A stretch of 64,000 bases of DNA from Natronorubrum tibetense GA33 (GTDB lineage: Archaea > Halobacteriota > Halobacteria > Halobacteriales > Natrialbaceae). Where the stretch lies: the NCBI RefSeq assembly GCF_000383975.1, contig NZ_KB913017.1, positions 441,133-505,132 of the forward strand. Reading direction: 5' to 3'. A model generated the notes under the pieces. That model saw nothing but the letters and a program-made list of their open reading frames with translations. It was not told the origin of the DNA and did not search any database. How positions within the stretch are numbered: position 1 is the first letter of the stretch; every line of letters begins with the position of its first letter. Shown here piece after piece: positions 43,661 through 52,117 of this stretch. A program made the position numbers and the translations under genes.

Positions 43661-44965
43661 ATGACGAGGACAAGCGAGACACTCCAGCGGACTCGAGTAC
43701 GAGTGGGTCTCTGGCTACGGATAGTAGCCGCCGGTTCGATCGCCACACTCGGGTTCGTCTGCTTGTTTCTCATCGAGGTCGCAGCCATCACGCTGATGTC
43801 GATGTTCATGCTTGTGCTGGCCCCGTTTGCAGTTGCCATGTTGCTGCTTTTCATCGGGCTCTGGGTGTTCACTGCGGGACTCTACCGCCGGCTGATGCCG
43901 ACCTCGCTGGTCGTTGGTCGAATTTCGAACAAGTGGTTGGGCGAGCTCGAGCAGGTCGCACACCAGGTCACAAACCCCAGGGACGGCCTCGAGAGGCGGC
44001 CGATCGCACTCATGCTGTCCGCGCTCGTCGTCTGGATCGTCGGAGTCGCAATCGTCGAATCCATCACGCTGATCTCGAGGTTTGACGCACTCCTCGTGGT
44101 CAGCACGGTCATCGGTGTCGGCAGCGCGACATACTACACGGGCAAAACGATCACCGAAGAACGTGGCCGCGGGGGAGTCGTCGAAGCGCAACTCGTAGAC
44201 GATATCGACGTCCTCGAGACTACTGCGGCTGCTACCGAGAAACTAGCCGGTGGGGCCGAATACAGTCTCGAGGAGCTTCAGGCGCGCGTCGATCGCCTCG
44301 CGGCGCAGGCGGGTGCCCCCGCACCGACCGTTCGGCTCGGCCGCGAACGAGTGCCGTTCGCGGCGACGGTCGGCTTCCGACCGGGCACCTCGACCATCAT
44401 CGTCTCGGTCGGCCTCTGTACCGCGCTCTCGACCCGCGAACTCGAGGCCGTGCTCGCACACGAACTCGCCCACGCTGTCAATCGGGATGCGGCGGTTCTG
44501 ACCGCGCTGGCCCTGCCCAACGCGAAGTTCGAGACGATGCTCGAGACGGCACTCGCGGACCCACACGACGACTCAGCAACCCCGATACAGGCCCATCCGA
44601 TGCTCTTGCTGGTTGCGCTTCCGATCGTCGCGTTCACGCGAGCGTCGGTGATTCTTGTCACCAGATACCGCGAGTACGTCGCCGACCGTGGTGCTGTCGC
44701 ACTCACGGGCGACCCGGCGGCGCTCGCGAGCGCCCTCGAGACATTGGACCAGGAATTCACTCGTCGTCCCTCACGTGACCTCCGTACTCATCACTCGACA
44801 GCGGCCTTTTCTATCGTCCCGCCGCCGTGGGAGGAACACCGGTTTTTCGACCGCTCGAGGCGGTTCGTGGCTCGGCGGCTGCTCGGAACGCATCCACCCA
44901 CAAAAAAGCGGATCGAACGGCTGCGATTCGAGACGCCGGATTCGGCGGCGACCGGCGATCAGTAG
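43661..44965 (+). CDS. M48-family membrane metalloprotease (HtpX-like)
   Basis: 434 aa. Zinc motif HELAH at 267-271 and third ligand Glu339 in YREYVADRGAV. Transmembrane pairs at residues 17-40, 45-75, 115-135, 140-160 and a fourth near 315-335 put the catalytic domain at the cytoplasmic face. HtpX homologues degrade damaged membrane proteins. ATG at 43661 follows TATA acatataagt near 43610. Its 3' end overlaps the convergent DUF4397 gene by 7 bp. Confidence 0.88.
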   Translation: MTRTSETLQRTRVRVGLWLRIVAAGSIATLGFVCLFLIEVAAITLMSMFMLVLAPFAVAMLLLFIGLWVFTAGLYRRLMPTSLVVGRISNKWLGELEQVAHQVTNPRDGLERRPIALMLSALVVWIVGVAIVESITLISRFDALLVVSTVIGVGSATYYTGKTITEERGRGGVVEAQLVDDIDVLETTAAATEKLAGGAEYSLEELQARVDRLAAQAGAPAPTVRLGRERVPFAATVGFRPGTSTIIVSVGLCTALSTRELEAVLAHELAHAVNRDAAVLTALALPNAKFETMLETALADPHDDSATPIQAHPMLLLVALPIVAFTRASVILVTRYREYVADRGAVALTGDPAALASALETLDQEFTRRPSRDLRTHHSTAAFSIVPPPWEEHRFFDRSRRFVARRLLGTHPPTKKRIERLRFETPDSAATGDQ

Positions 44966-45828
44966 CCGTCGTCTTCGTCGCCGTCGTAGTCGTCGTCTTC
45001 GTCGCCGTCGTAGTCGTCGTCCATGTCGTCGTGCTCGTAATCGACGACGACCTCGAGGTCGAAGGGTTCGTCAGCGGGGGCCGCGTCGGGCTCGAGGTAG
45101 CCGACCGCGAACGCGGAGTAGACGGTTCCGGCTTCGGGTTCGACATCGAACGTCGCGACGACGTCGCCGTCGTTGTCCTCGGTCGCGGGGCGGACCTCGA
45201 GTGTGTACGCGTCGGGGGCGACCTCGACGGCCGCAGCGTCGCCGAAGGCGGCGTCCTCGACCAGCACCGTCTCGCCGTCACCCACCGTTACGTCGACGGC
45301 CGGAGCGTCGGGCGAGGCATGGACGAGTCGGACCCGTGCGTCCTCGCCGGGATCGCTCAGGTCGTCCTCGAGGACGACCGGCTCGAAGGGCTGGTTCTCC
45401 TCGGCCAGTTCGCCGAGGGCGGCGATCGTGTAGTCGCCGTCGCCGACCTCGACTTCGTCGTCGAAGACGACGGTGTCGGCGTCGCCCGCGGCCGTGATCA
45501 TCACGTCGTACGTCTCGGGCGGGAGCTCGAGATAGTCGCTAACCGCGCGGTAGGGCACGTCCTCGAGGGTGGGTTCGCCGTCGACCCAGACGTCGACGTT
45601 CGGCGCGTCGGGCGAGAGGTGGGCGACGCGGACGCCGGCGTCGTGGTCGTCCATCTCGTCGTCGTGTTCGTCGTCGCTGTGCTCGTCATCGTCGTGTCCG
45701 TCGTCGGCGTGATCGTCCGCGTCGTCGTTCGCTGCGTCGTCGTCGCCACCTAAGCAACCCGCAACTGCGATGACCCCGGTTGTGCCGATCAGTGACAGTG
45801 CACGTCGGCGCGTGTGGTTTTCTACCAT
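44959..45828 (-). CDS. DUF4397 lipoprotein with acidic repeat tails
   Basis: 289 aa. Signal peptide with lipobox (IAVAGC, Cys24), then an Asp/His-rich linker (DDHADDGHDDDEHSDDEHDD) and two DUF4397-type beta domains: VRVAHLSPDAPNVDVWVDGE and VRLVHASPDAPAVDVTVGDG start each copy. The last 20 residues repeat DDDYDGDED. Likely an exported cell-surface protein, possibly cation-binding. Overlaps the M48 gene tail to tail. Confidence 0.85.
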   Translation of the reverse strand: MVENHTRRRALSLIGTTGVIAVAGCLGGDDDAANDDADDHADDGHDDDEHSDDEHDDEMDDHDAGVRVAHLSPDAPNVDVWVDGEPTLEDVPYRAVSDYLELPPETYDVMITAAGDADTVVFDDEVEVGDGDYTIAALGELAEENQPFEPVVLEDDLSDPGEDARVRLVHASPDAPAVDVTVGDGETVLVEDAAFGDAAAVEVAPDAYTLEVRPATEDNDGDVVATFDVEPEAGTVYSAFAVGYLEPDAAPADEPFDLEVVVDYEHDDMDDDYDGDEDDDYDGDEDDGY

Positions 45829-45980
45829 CACCACTACATAACCTGTCGACACGAATAGCCAAGACTCCTAACTAAGTAGGTTTTTGGCCAAATCATATTT
45901 AAGTCATTAGATGGTTAAGATCGGCAAAAGTTAACTACGTCAACCAGGGAGATGCACAGTTGTTCGAGTTTTGCTGGCCG
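45829..45980. promoter_or_regulatory. promoter region of the DUF4397 gene
   Basis: TATA-like tract on the minus strand near 45896-45904 (cttaaatatg in the transcribed direction) and AT-rich sequence to 45935; the array of hairpins begins just beyond it. Confidence 0.4.
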
Positions 45981-46313
45981 GGAGCGGGCTCCGAGCACCG
46001 CGAGGAGTCCGCGACCCTACGGAAGAGCGTGCTCTTCGGAGCGGCGAGGGACCAGAGGTCCCTCGAGCAGTCGGCGCTTCGCGCCGACTGCAAGCGATTC
46101 CGTCGGGATCGCCCAGTCCAAAAGAGCGCGAGGCGCTCTTTTGAAGATCTCACCGAGGGACATCGCGCTGTGGGGCAGCTATGCTGCCGTCAGCGCGACA
46201 GACCGTGGTTCGAAAGACGCCTCCGGCGTCTTTCGTCATCAAGCGAGATCTTCGGTCTCGCGGACCTCGCAAATCTTCGATTCGCTCAGTCACGAGAGGC
46301 CGAAGCTCTCTCG
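45981..46313. repeat. array of about ten hairpins, non-coding
   Basis: Successive stem-loops, mostly perfect with 3-nt loops: ggagc/gctcc at 45981-45992; gaagagc/gctcttc 46022-46037; cgagggacc-aga 46045-46065; 11-bp stem around ttc at 46067-46091; gcgattcc-gtc 46094-46112; 11-bp stem with gag loop 46119-46143; outer tcgcgctg/cagcgcga around ggcagc-tat-gctgcc at 46163-46198; 11-bp stem with tcc loop 46211-46235; gcgagatc-ttc 46243-46261; cgagag/ctctcg 46293-46313. Stem sequences differ, so it is not a simple repeat. Confidence 0.8.
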
Positions 46314-46336
46314 AACGACAGAGTAAAATTTCGGTG

Positions 46337-47743
46337 TTAGTACTTCGGCTCCGCCCCGGTCGTCTCGTAGACGTTTTCCATCAACTCGTCGCGTCGGTCC
46401 TGCCACCCCGCGAGTCCCTCCGGACTGGTCGGGTACTGCTCGTAGTGGGCCAGCAGGTCGTCGGCACAGCGCTTGGTCTGGTAGAGATTCCAGATAGTCC
46501 CCCAGTGACCGCGGCTCTTGATCAGGGACTCGAGTTTGAGCTTCAGGCCGATATCCGTACTCCCCGAGTAGAGCGCCTCGGCGAGTTTGTCGCCGGGCAT
46601 CGCTGCGAGCAGCCCCATCAGGTCGTCGACGTCGATAGCCGTCGAGAGGATATTGTAGACATCTAAGGCGGCGTAGCGCGCCCCGAAATGCTCCATGACG
46701 CGCTCGTTGTACTCCCAGAAGGTCGCCTCGCTGAAGTCGCCGGTCTCGAGTGCTTCGATCGCCTGATCGGCGGCGTACTTGCCGCCGTAGGCTGCGCCGG
46801 CGATGCCGCCGCCGGTGGTGGGGTTGACGTGACCCGCGGCGTCGCCGACGGCCATGTAGCCGGGGTGGACGGCCGAGTCGTAGGGCCGGCGGGTGGGGAG
46901 GGCGGCACCGAGTTTGTCCTCGACTTCTGCGCCCTCGAACTCCGCGCGGTTCTCGAGGTCCTTCTTGAGGTCCGCGACGAGCTTCATGGGTTCCTCGGTC
47001 ATCTGGAAGCCCAGCCCGGCATTGATCTCGGTGTCGGTGCGCGGGAAGTACCAGAGGTAGCCCGCGGCGCGCTCGGTCGGTTTGAACACGAGGGCGTCGT
47101 CCCACTCGACGGGCTCTTCCACGTGGACGATCTCGCGGTAGGCCGAGCAAAAGTGCGAGTAGTTGACGTTGGTATCGAAGGTCGAATCCGAGAAGTCGAC
47201 GTTGTCCTGCAACACCGACAGCGACCCGGCCGCGTCGATGACGATGTCGGCTTCGTACGTCATCGGGTCGCCCTTGCGGATCGTGTCGACGCCCGTCACG
47301 CGGCCGTCGTCGGCCTGTCTAACGTTCGTAACCACGGTGTCGTACTGGAACTCGACCCCGGTGTCCTCGGCACCCTCGATGATGCGTCGGCCGTACTCCC
47401 AGCGGTCGATGACCGCCAGTTCGCCGGGGACGGGAATCTCGAGGACGGTGTCCTCCTGGGGAATCTCGAAGCGTCCGTGGTCGACGCCCGTATTGGTGAA
47501 GGCCGGCTCGAGTTTCGACTTCGGGATCGCCTCGGGGAACGCGTCCGCACCCTTCAGTGCGTCCCCGCAGGCGATGTGGCCCGCCTCTGTCTCCGTCTTG
47601 CGCTCGAGAACGACGGCGTCGTAGCCTTCGCGTGCGACGGTCGCTGCGGCGTAACATCCTGCAGTCCCGGCACCGACGACGACCACGTCCGGGCTGCGAG
47701 TTTCGGACGTGGCGGTGGTGGCGGACTGCTCCTGCGTGCTCAT
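46337..47743 (-). CDS. geranylgeranyl-reductase-family flavoprotein
   Basis: 468 aa. PDVVVVGAGTAGCYAAATVA FAD motif, ACGDALKGADAFPEAIPKS and GYMAVGDAAGHVNPTTGGGI (FAD second motif), as in digeranylgeranylglycerophospholipid reductases that saturate archaeal lipid isoprenoids. Possibly reduces another prenyl group (e.g. a quinone side chain). Start ATG at 47743, two residues after an alternative. A [2Fe-2S] ferredoxin is divergently encoded next door and could donate electrons. Confidence 0.88.
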   Translation of the reverse strand: MSTQEQSATTATSETRSPDVVVVGAGTAGCYAAATVAREGYDAVVLERKTETEAGHIACGDALKGADAFPEAIPKSKLEPAFTNTGVDHGRFEIPQEDTVLEIPVPGELAVIDRWEYGRRIIEGAEDTGVEFQYDTVVTNVRQADDGRVTGVDTIRKGDPMTYEADIVIDAAGSLSVLQDNVDFSDSTFDTNVNYSHFCSAYREIVHVEEPVEWDDALVFKPTERAAGYLWYFPRTDTEINAGLGFQMTEEPMKLVADLKKDLENRAEFEGAEVEDKLGAALPTRRPYDSAVHPGYMAVGDAAGHVNPTTGGGIAGAAYGGKYAADQAIEALETGDFSEATFWEYNERVMEHFGARYAALDVYNILSTAIDVDDLMGLLAAMPGDKLAEALYSGSTDIGLKLKLESLIKSRGHWGTIWNLYQTKRCADDLLAHYEQYPTSPEGLAGWQDRRDELMENVYETTGAEPKY

Positions 47744-47957
47744 ACCCACACTGTCCGACCACGGGAAGAAAACGTTTTATGTGTGATTTGTCGCTCTCGG
47801 AGAGCCAGATGGAGGTGGCCGTGAATCCGTCCACTGGTATCGACACGCGCGGGCGGCGTTCGTCCGGCCGAACAGGTTTCGATCGGCGATTTTCGTTGTG
47901 CCGGATACGACAGATAGTCGATAAAGAGTTTTAGTGGGGTCGTTCGTAGCTGCCTGT

Positions 47958-48293
47958 ATGACAGAGTACGCGATCGAGTTCGTCGGAACCGGCGAGACGA
48001 TCACCTGCACGGACAAGGAGACCATCCTCAGTCGCTGTCTCGAGGAGGGTATCGCTCAGGAGTACTCCTGCCGCGTCGGGATGTGTCTGGCCTGTTCGGC
48101 CGAGATTCTCGAGGGCGAGGTCACCCAGCCTGCGGCTCGAGGCCTGACGGAGGAGGAAGCGGAAAACTACGCACTGACCTGTATGGCCCGCCCGCAGTCG
48201 GACCTGAAACTCGATCGCGGGAAGTACCCGCCGAGCATCGAGGGGGATCTCGAGAGCAGCGCCACGGGTGACACAGCCGCTGCGGACGATTAA
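47958..48293 (+). CDS. [2Fe-2S] plant-type ferredoxin
   Basis: 111 aa. CRVGMCLAC with a more distant LTCMARP gives the four cluster Cys. MTEYAIEFVGTGETITCTDK start. Divergent from the flavoprotein gene above; electron donor role is inferred, as is any link to 2-oxoacid oxidoreductase. Confidence 0.9.
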   Translation: MTEYAIEFVGTGETITCTDKETILSRCLEEGIAQEYSCRVGMCLACSAEILEGEVTQPAARGLTEEEAENYALTCMARPQSDLKLDRGKYPPSIEGDLESSATGDTAAADD

Positions 48294-48636
48294 CGCGACG
48301 TCCGCTACGGGACATCATTTCTCATCCGATCGGAGCGCTATGAAGTTTCCCACTACCGAGTGGCGGAACCCGTCTCGCGTCAACAGCCGGGAATCGGAGT
48401 TCAAGGCGTACTCTCCCAGAAAAGTGTGGGTCGATGGAATTTTGAAACCCTACTGCATCAGGACCGGGGTTCAACCATGTCCGCGACGCTGAACTGCACG
48501 CTCGAATCGATATCTACAGCCGGGTTCGATCCAGGCGTTGTCGGCAGTGCTCGAGCCTTCCCATTACGCCCGACCAGTTTTTGGCTAGCTTTTTACTACA
48601 CAAGAATTATACATTTTTACTCGAGCCAACTCGTAT
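48294..48636. other. intergenic region ahead of the halocin-like gene (343 bp)
   Basis: No gene called. AT content rises after 48570 (tttttactacacaag, ttatacattttt), which is a good promoter region for the gene at 48637. Isolated ggttcaa/ggttcgatcc stretches at 48471 and 48524 resemble a tRNA T-loop but I could not build stems, so I reject tRNA. Confidence 0.45.
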
Positions 48637-49461
48637 ATGTCTGACAAAAATACTGATGGGGTCGAATCAGTGGCTACCACGGAATCACCACTTGACCGTC
48701 GGACGCTATTAAAAGGTATAAGCGGGAGTACAGTTGCATTCGGCGCCAGTATCGGTACTTCCACTGTTTCGGCAGCCCAGAACGACGAGCCACCAGTCAC
48801 CGAGGTCGACAATGGGCAGGCGAGGAAGGCGATCGGTCGTGCGAGGCGATCGGATGCATTCAAGGAGCTCAAATCGTATCTTCGTGACGCGTACGATCTC
48901 ATCGTCCCATCTCGGGATGCAAGAGTGTTCGAGGCTGAAGGGCCCGAGGGAACGGCGTACGAGGTCGTCTCGTTTTACCCGAAGCGTCGAGGTCAGGGAT
49001 CGAACGAGAATACGCAGTACAGTCTCGCTGTGACGCTCCGTGGCTCGAGTGTTGTCTCCAATAAAGCAACAATCGTTTCGTTCGATGACGGCGATATCCC
49101 TACCGACGCTACCTCAATCAGCGTCCGCGAGGGCGATATCGAAGAGTCGGAGGAATCAGTCGAAATAAACGATCCGGAAGACCCAGAGACATCAGCCGGC
49201 CATGAAACGACAGGTGCGGAAACGGCGTCCGTAACGGTGCAATCGACGAGTTGTAACCTCTGTCGAACGATCTTCGATCTGGCTTGCGTCGTAGGTTGTG
49301 GAGTTGGCGCTGCAGCACTCTGCTTACTGGCTGGTGTGACGACGTTCGGCACCGGATTCATCGTGTGTGCAGGGGTCACTGCAGCCGTCTGCTATTTCAT
49401 CCAACGGTTCGGTTGCACGCCCCCTTCCAGAACCGCCTGCACGGAGATGAGCTACTGTTAG
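48637..49461 (+). CDS. halocin-C8-like antimicrobial precursor
   Basis: 274 aa. Tat signal LDRRTLLKGISGSTVAFGAS (RR at 21-22). Residues 60-190 are a globular acidic pro-domain; the C-terminal 72 residues (from STSCNLC) have ten cysteines at 206, 209, 217, 221, 229, 244, 252, 260, 268 and 274 and a hydrophobic middle, matching the size and Cys count of mature halocin C8 (76 aa, ten Cys), whose precursor is about 283 aa. In C8 the pro-domain is also the immunity protein. Lower GC than neighbours, so likely acquired. Confidence 0.85.
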   Translation: MSDKNTDGVESVATTESPLDRRTLLKGISGSTVAFGASIGTSTVSAAQNDEPPVTEVDNGQARKAIGRARRSDAFKELKSYLRDAYDLIVPSRDARVFEAEGPEGTAYEVVSFYPKRRGQGSNENTQYSLAVTLRGSSVVSNKATIVSFDDGDIPTDATSISVREGDIEESEESVEINDPEDPETSAGHETTGAETASVTVQSTSCNLCRTIFDLACVVGCGVGAAALCLLAGVTTFGTGFIVCAGVTAAVCYFIQRFGCTPPSRTACTEMSYC

Positions 49462-49489
49462 TACCTACCAACACAATATACACAACAAT

Positions 49490-49669
49490 ATGTTCGAAAA
49501 TTCATCCGACAGTTTGGCCGTTCAATCCTCGATCCTTTTCGGAGTCGTTTTCCTCGTCTTCTTCGGGCTGTCCGTTCTATTCGGCGATTCGATACGTCGA
49601 GGTGCACTCTACGGGTTCGTGATCGCGGCTGCCTTCGCCGGCGCGGCAATGATCCTCCTGTCCCGATAG
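49490..49669 (+). CDS. 59-residue two-span membrane protein, halocin-locus partner
   Basis: Two transmembrane helices: SILFGVVFLVFFGLSVLFG and GALYGFVIAAAFAGAAMILL. Starts 29 bp after the halocin-like gene on the same strand with a TATA/AT-rich gap, so probably co-transcribed or divergently timed. Could be an immunity or transport helper; function unknown to me. Confidence 0.65.
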   Translation: MFENSSDSLAVQSSILFGVVFLVFFGLSVLFGDSIRRGALYGFVIAAAFAGAAMILLSR

Positions 49670-49720
49670 TTCGTCACCCACGACTCCGGTTCGTACGAGC
49701 ACACGAGAATCTGGGACCGA

Positions 49721-50650
49721 TCACGCCACGCGGTTCTTCAGCGACTCGCCCGCCTGGAACCGGCGGACGTTCTCGCGGACCAGTTCGGCGATATCGAGGT
49801 GGTAGCGGTTCGTCGCCGAGCCGCGGTGTGGCGTCACGATGACGTTCTCGAGGTCCCAGAGCGGTGACGACGGCGGCAGTGGCTCCGTCTCGAAGACGTC
49901 CAGTGCGGCGCCGGCGATCGCGTCCGTTTCCAGCGCTTCGACCAGCGCCGCCTCGTCGACGAGCGGCCCGCGGGCGACGTTGATCAGGTAGGCGTCCGTC
50001 CGCATCGCGTCCAAAATCCGCTCATCGATCATCCCCTCGGTTTCCGGCGTGTGCGGGGCCGCGAGCGCGACGAATCGGGCGTCGGCGACAGCGTCCTCGA
50101 GCGCGGGCGGGTCGTAGATCCGCGAAACCGATGGCACGGACCCCTCGGAGCGACGGACGCCGACGACCTCCATGCCGAGGGCGTCGGCTCGCTCCGCGAT
50201 AGCAGTGCCGATCGTTCCGAGACCGACGACGCAGAGCCGTTCGTCCGAGAGCGTAAACGGGCGCTCGTAGGCCGGGTCGTGCCACTCTCGTTCTCCCTGG
50301 TGATCGCGGTACACGTGCAGCAGTCGCGCCAGCGACAGCATGTAGCCGACGGCGAGTTCCCCGACGGTCTCGCCGTGGATCCCGGAGCTGTTGGTGAGCG
50401 GTACCCCGGCGCCCTCGTAGGCGTCGGTGTCGAACGCGTCGTATCCCGCGCGGATGCAGTGGACCCAGCCCGCCTCGAGAAATTCCGGGCGCGGTTCGAA
50501 CGAGGCGACCGCGTCCGTCGAGGCGTAGGACGCCTCGTCCCCGACGAGTTCGACCCGAACGTCGAGGCCGTCGAACGCGTCGACGAACGCCGCCTTCGGG
50601 ATCTTCGTCCCGACCGATTCGTGCAGACACAGCCGCTCGAGTGGTGCCAT
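49721..50650 (-). CDS. D-2-hydroxyacid dehydrogenase
   Basis: 309 aa. Rossmann loop VVGLGTIGTAIAERADALGM (about residues 142-161), NVARGPLVDEAALVEALETD with the catalytic Arg region, and the C-terminal ENVIVTPHRGSAT with the catalytic His. Reduces a 2-oxoacid with NAD(P)H; substrate unknown. A TATA-like tataaaaata at 50721-50730 may be its promoter on the minus strand. Confidence 0.9.
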   Translation of the reverse strand: MAPLERLCLHESVGTKIPKAAFVDAFDGLDVRVELVGDEASYASTDAVASFEPRPEFLEAGWVHCIRAGYDAFDTDAYEGAGVPLTNSSGIHGETVGELAVGYMLSLARLLHVYRDHQGEREWHDPAYERPFTLSDERLCVVGLGTIGTAIAERADALGMEVVGVRRSEGSVPSVSRIYDPPALEDAVADARFVALAAPHTPETEGMIDERILDAMRTDAYLINVARGPLVDEAALVEALETDAIAGAALDVFETEPLPPSSPLWDLENVIVTPHRGSATNRYHLDIAELVRENVRRFQAGESLKNRVA

Positions 50651-50816
50651 CTATCTCGACTGACTGGCGTCGCGTGCAAGAACGTTTTCGGGAGCCGTTC
50701 GCCGTCCCACCCGCTGTGCGTATAAAAATACTCGCCGAATTGATCGTCCCCTCGAGTGACGAAAATGGACTCCTCCCGGTCTGCTCCCGTTTGCGAGCGG
50801 TGACTGCCGACTGAAC

Positions 50817-51983
50817 TCAGTCGACGAAGTCGATGTCTTCGCCCTGTGCGGGCGCTTCGGGCTGGACGGCCTCGCCGTCGGGCTTGCCGTAGATCTGTGG
50901 CGACTCGACGCCGGTGACGACGATCATCGTCCGCATGCTGCCCTCGAGGCTCTCGTCGATCGAGGTCCCCCAGATGATGCGCGCGTCGGGGTCGATCCGG
51001 TCGTAGATCTCCTCGACGACGCCTTCGGCTTCCTCGATGGCCATATCGTTACCACCGGTGACGTTAACCAGCGCGGAGCTCGCCCCCGAGATGTCGACGT
51101 CGAGCAGCGGCGAGCGCAGGGCTGTCTTGACCGAGTCTTCGGCTTTCGCTTCGGAGTCCGATTCACCGAGTCCGATCATCGCGACGCCGCCGCGCTCCAT
51201 GACGGTGCGAACGTCGGCGAAGTCCAGGTTGACGAGGCCGGGTTTCGTGATGAGTTCCGTGATGCCCTTGACCGAGCGCATCAGCACCTCGTCGCTCACC
51301 TTGAACGCCTGTCGGACGGGCAGTTTGCCCACGGAGTCCAGCAAGCGGTCGTTCGGGACGACGATGACGGTGTCGGAAACGTCGCGCAGACGCTCGAGGC
51401 CGGCTTCCGCGTTCGTGCGCCGAACTTCACCTTCCGCGGTAAACGGCGTCGTGACGATCGAAATCGTCAGCGCGCCGGCCTCGCGGGCGGCTTTGGCGAC
51501 GACCGGGGCGGAACCGGTTCCGGTGCCGCCGCCCAGACCCGCCGTGACGAAGACCATGTCGGAGCCGTCGATAGCGTCGTAGATGTCCTGCTGGCTCTCG
51601 AGGGCGGCCTCTTCACCGACCTGTGGGAGCGAGCCAGCGCCGCGGCCGCTGGTCTTCTGTTTCCCCATCAGGATTTTTGTGTCGGCCTCGATTTCGACGA
51701 GGTGTTGGACGTCGGTGTTCGCGGCGACGAGTTTCGCGCCGTGGATCCCTTCCTCGTGCATTCGATTGATCGTGTTTCCGCCGGCACCGCCACAGCCGAC
51801 GACGGTAATATCGGTCTGGAGGTCCTGCAGTACGTCCTCCAGTTCGTCGTCGGTCATGGTTCCGGTCGGGTTCGATTCGTCTCCGGTCGGCGACTGCCCG
51901 TCCTGCGGTGGGGCATCGTCGGGGGCGCCTCCCGACTCCCCGTCTTCAGCCTCGTCGATGGCGTCGTCGATGATGGAGTCCAT
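50817..51983 (-). CDS. ftsZ1: cell division protein FtsZ (FtsZ1-type)
   Basis: 388 aa. GTP-binding [10 protein letters not shown] (about residue 148), N-terminal [20 protein letters not shown] and the T7/synergy region follow. Acidic N-terminal [16 protein letters not shown] is typical of haloarchaeal FtsZ1, while the C-terminal tail is QGEDIDFVD. Polymerises at mid-cell; FtsZ1 organises the Z ring with FtsZ2. FtsZ2 is not in the window, so the subtype assignment rests on the N-terminus. Confidence 0.9.
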   Translation of the reverse strand: MDSIIDDAIDEAEDGESGGAPDDAPPQDGQSPTGDESNPTGTMTDDELEDVLQDLQTDITVVGCGGAGGNTINRMHEEGIHGAKLVAANTDVQHLVEIEADTKILMGKQKTSGRGAGSLPQVGEEAALESQQDIYDAIDGSDMVFVTAGLGGGTGTGSAPVVAKAAREAGALTISIVTTPFTAEGEVRRTNAEAGLERLRDVSDTVIVVPNDRLLDSVGKLPVRQAFKVSDEVLMRSVKGITELITKPGLVNLDFADVRTVMERGGVAMIGLGESDSEAKAEDSVKTALRSPLLDVDISGASSALVNVTGGNDMAIEEAEGVVEEIYDRIDPDARIIWGTSIDESLEGSMRTMIVVTGVESPQIYGKPDGEAVQPEAPAQGEDIDFVD

Positions 51984-52117
51984 TCTTGACCCAGTCTAGA
52001 AGATGGAGCATAATTACCTTTCCCCTACACGTCAGACGGATGTCTGACACGGTACGGAGCGATTACTACGCGTCTACTGACGGTTCAAATGCCGATACCG
52101 GACCCGATATACGGCCA

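Noticed and set aside
45952-46340. Two overlapping frames of about 125 codons through the hairpin array
   Set aside because: Arginine/serine-rich products without acidic bias; symmetric stems generate open frames on both strands.
48440-48560. tRNA-like ggttcaa/ggttcgatcc stretches
   Set aside because: No acceptor, D or anticodon stems could be built around them on either strand, so I do not call a tRNA.
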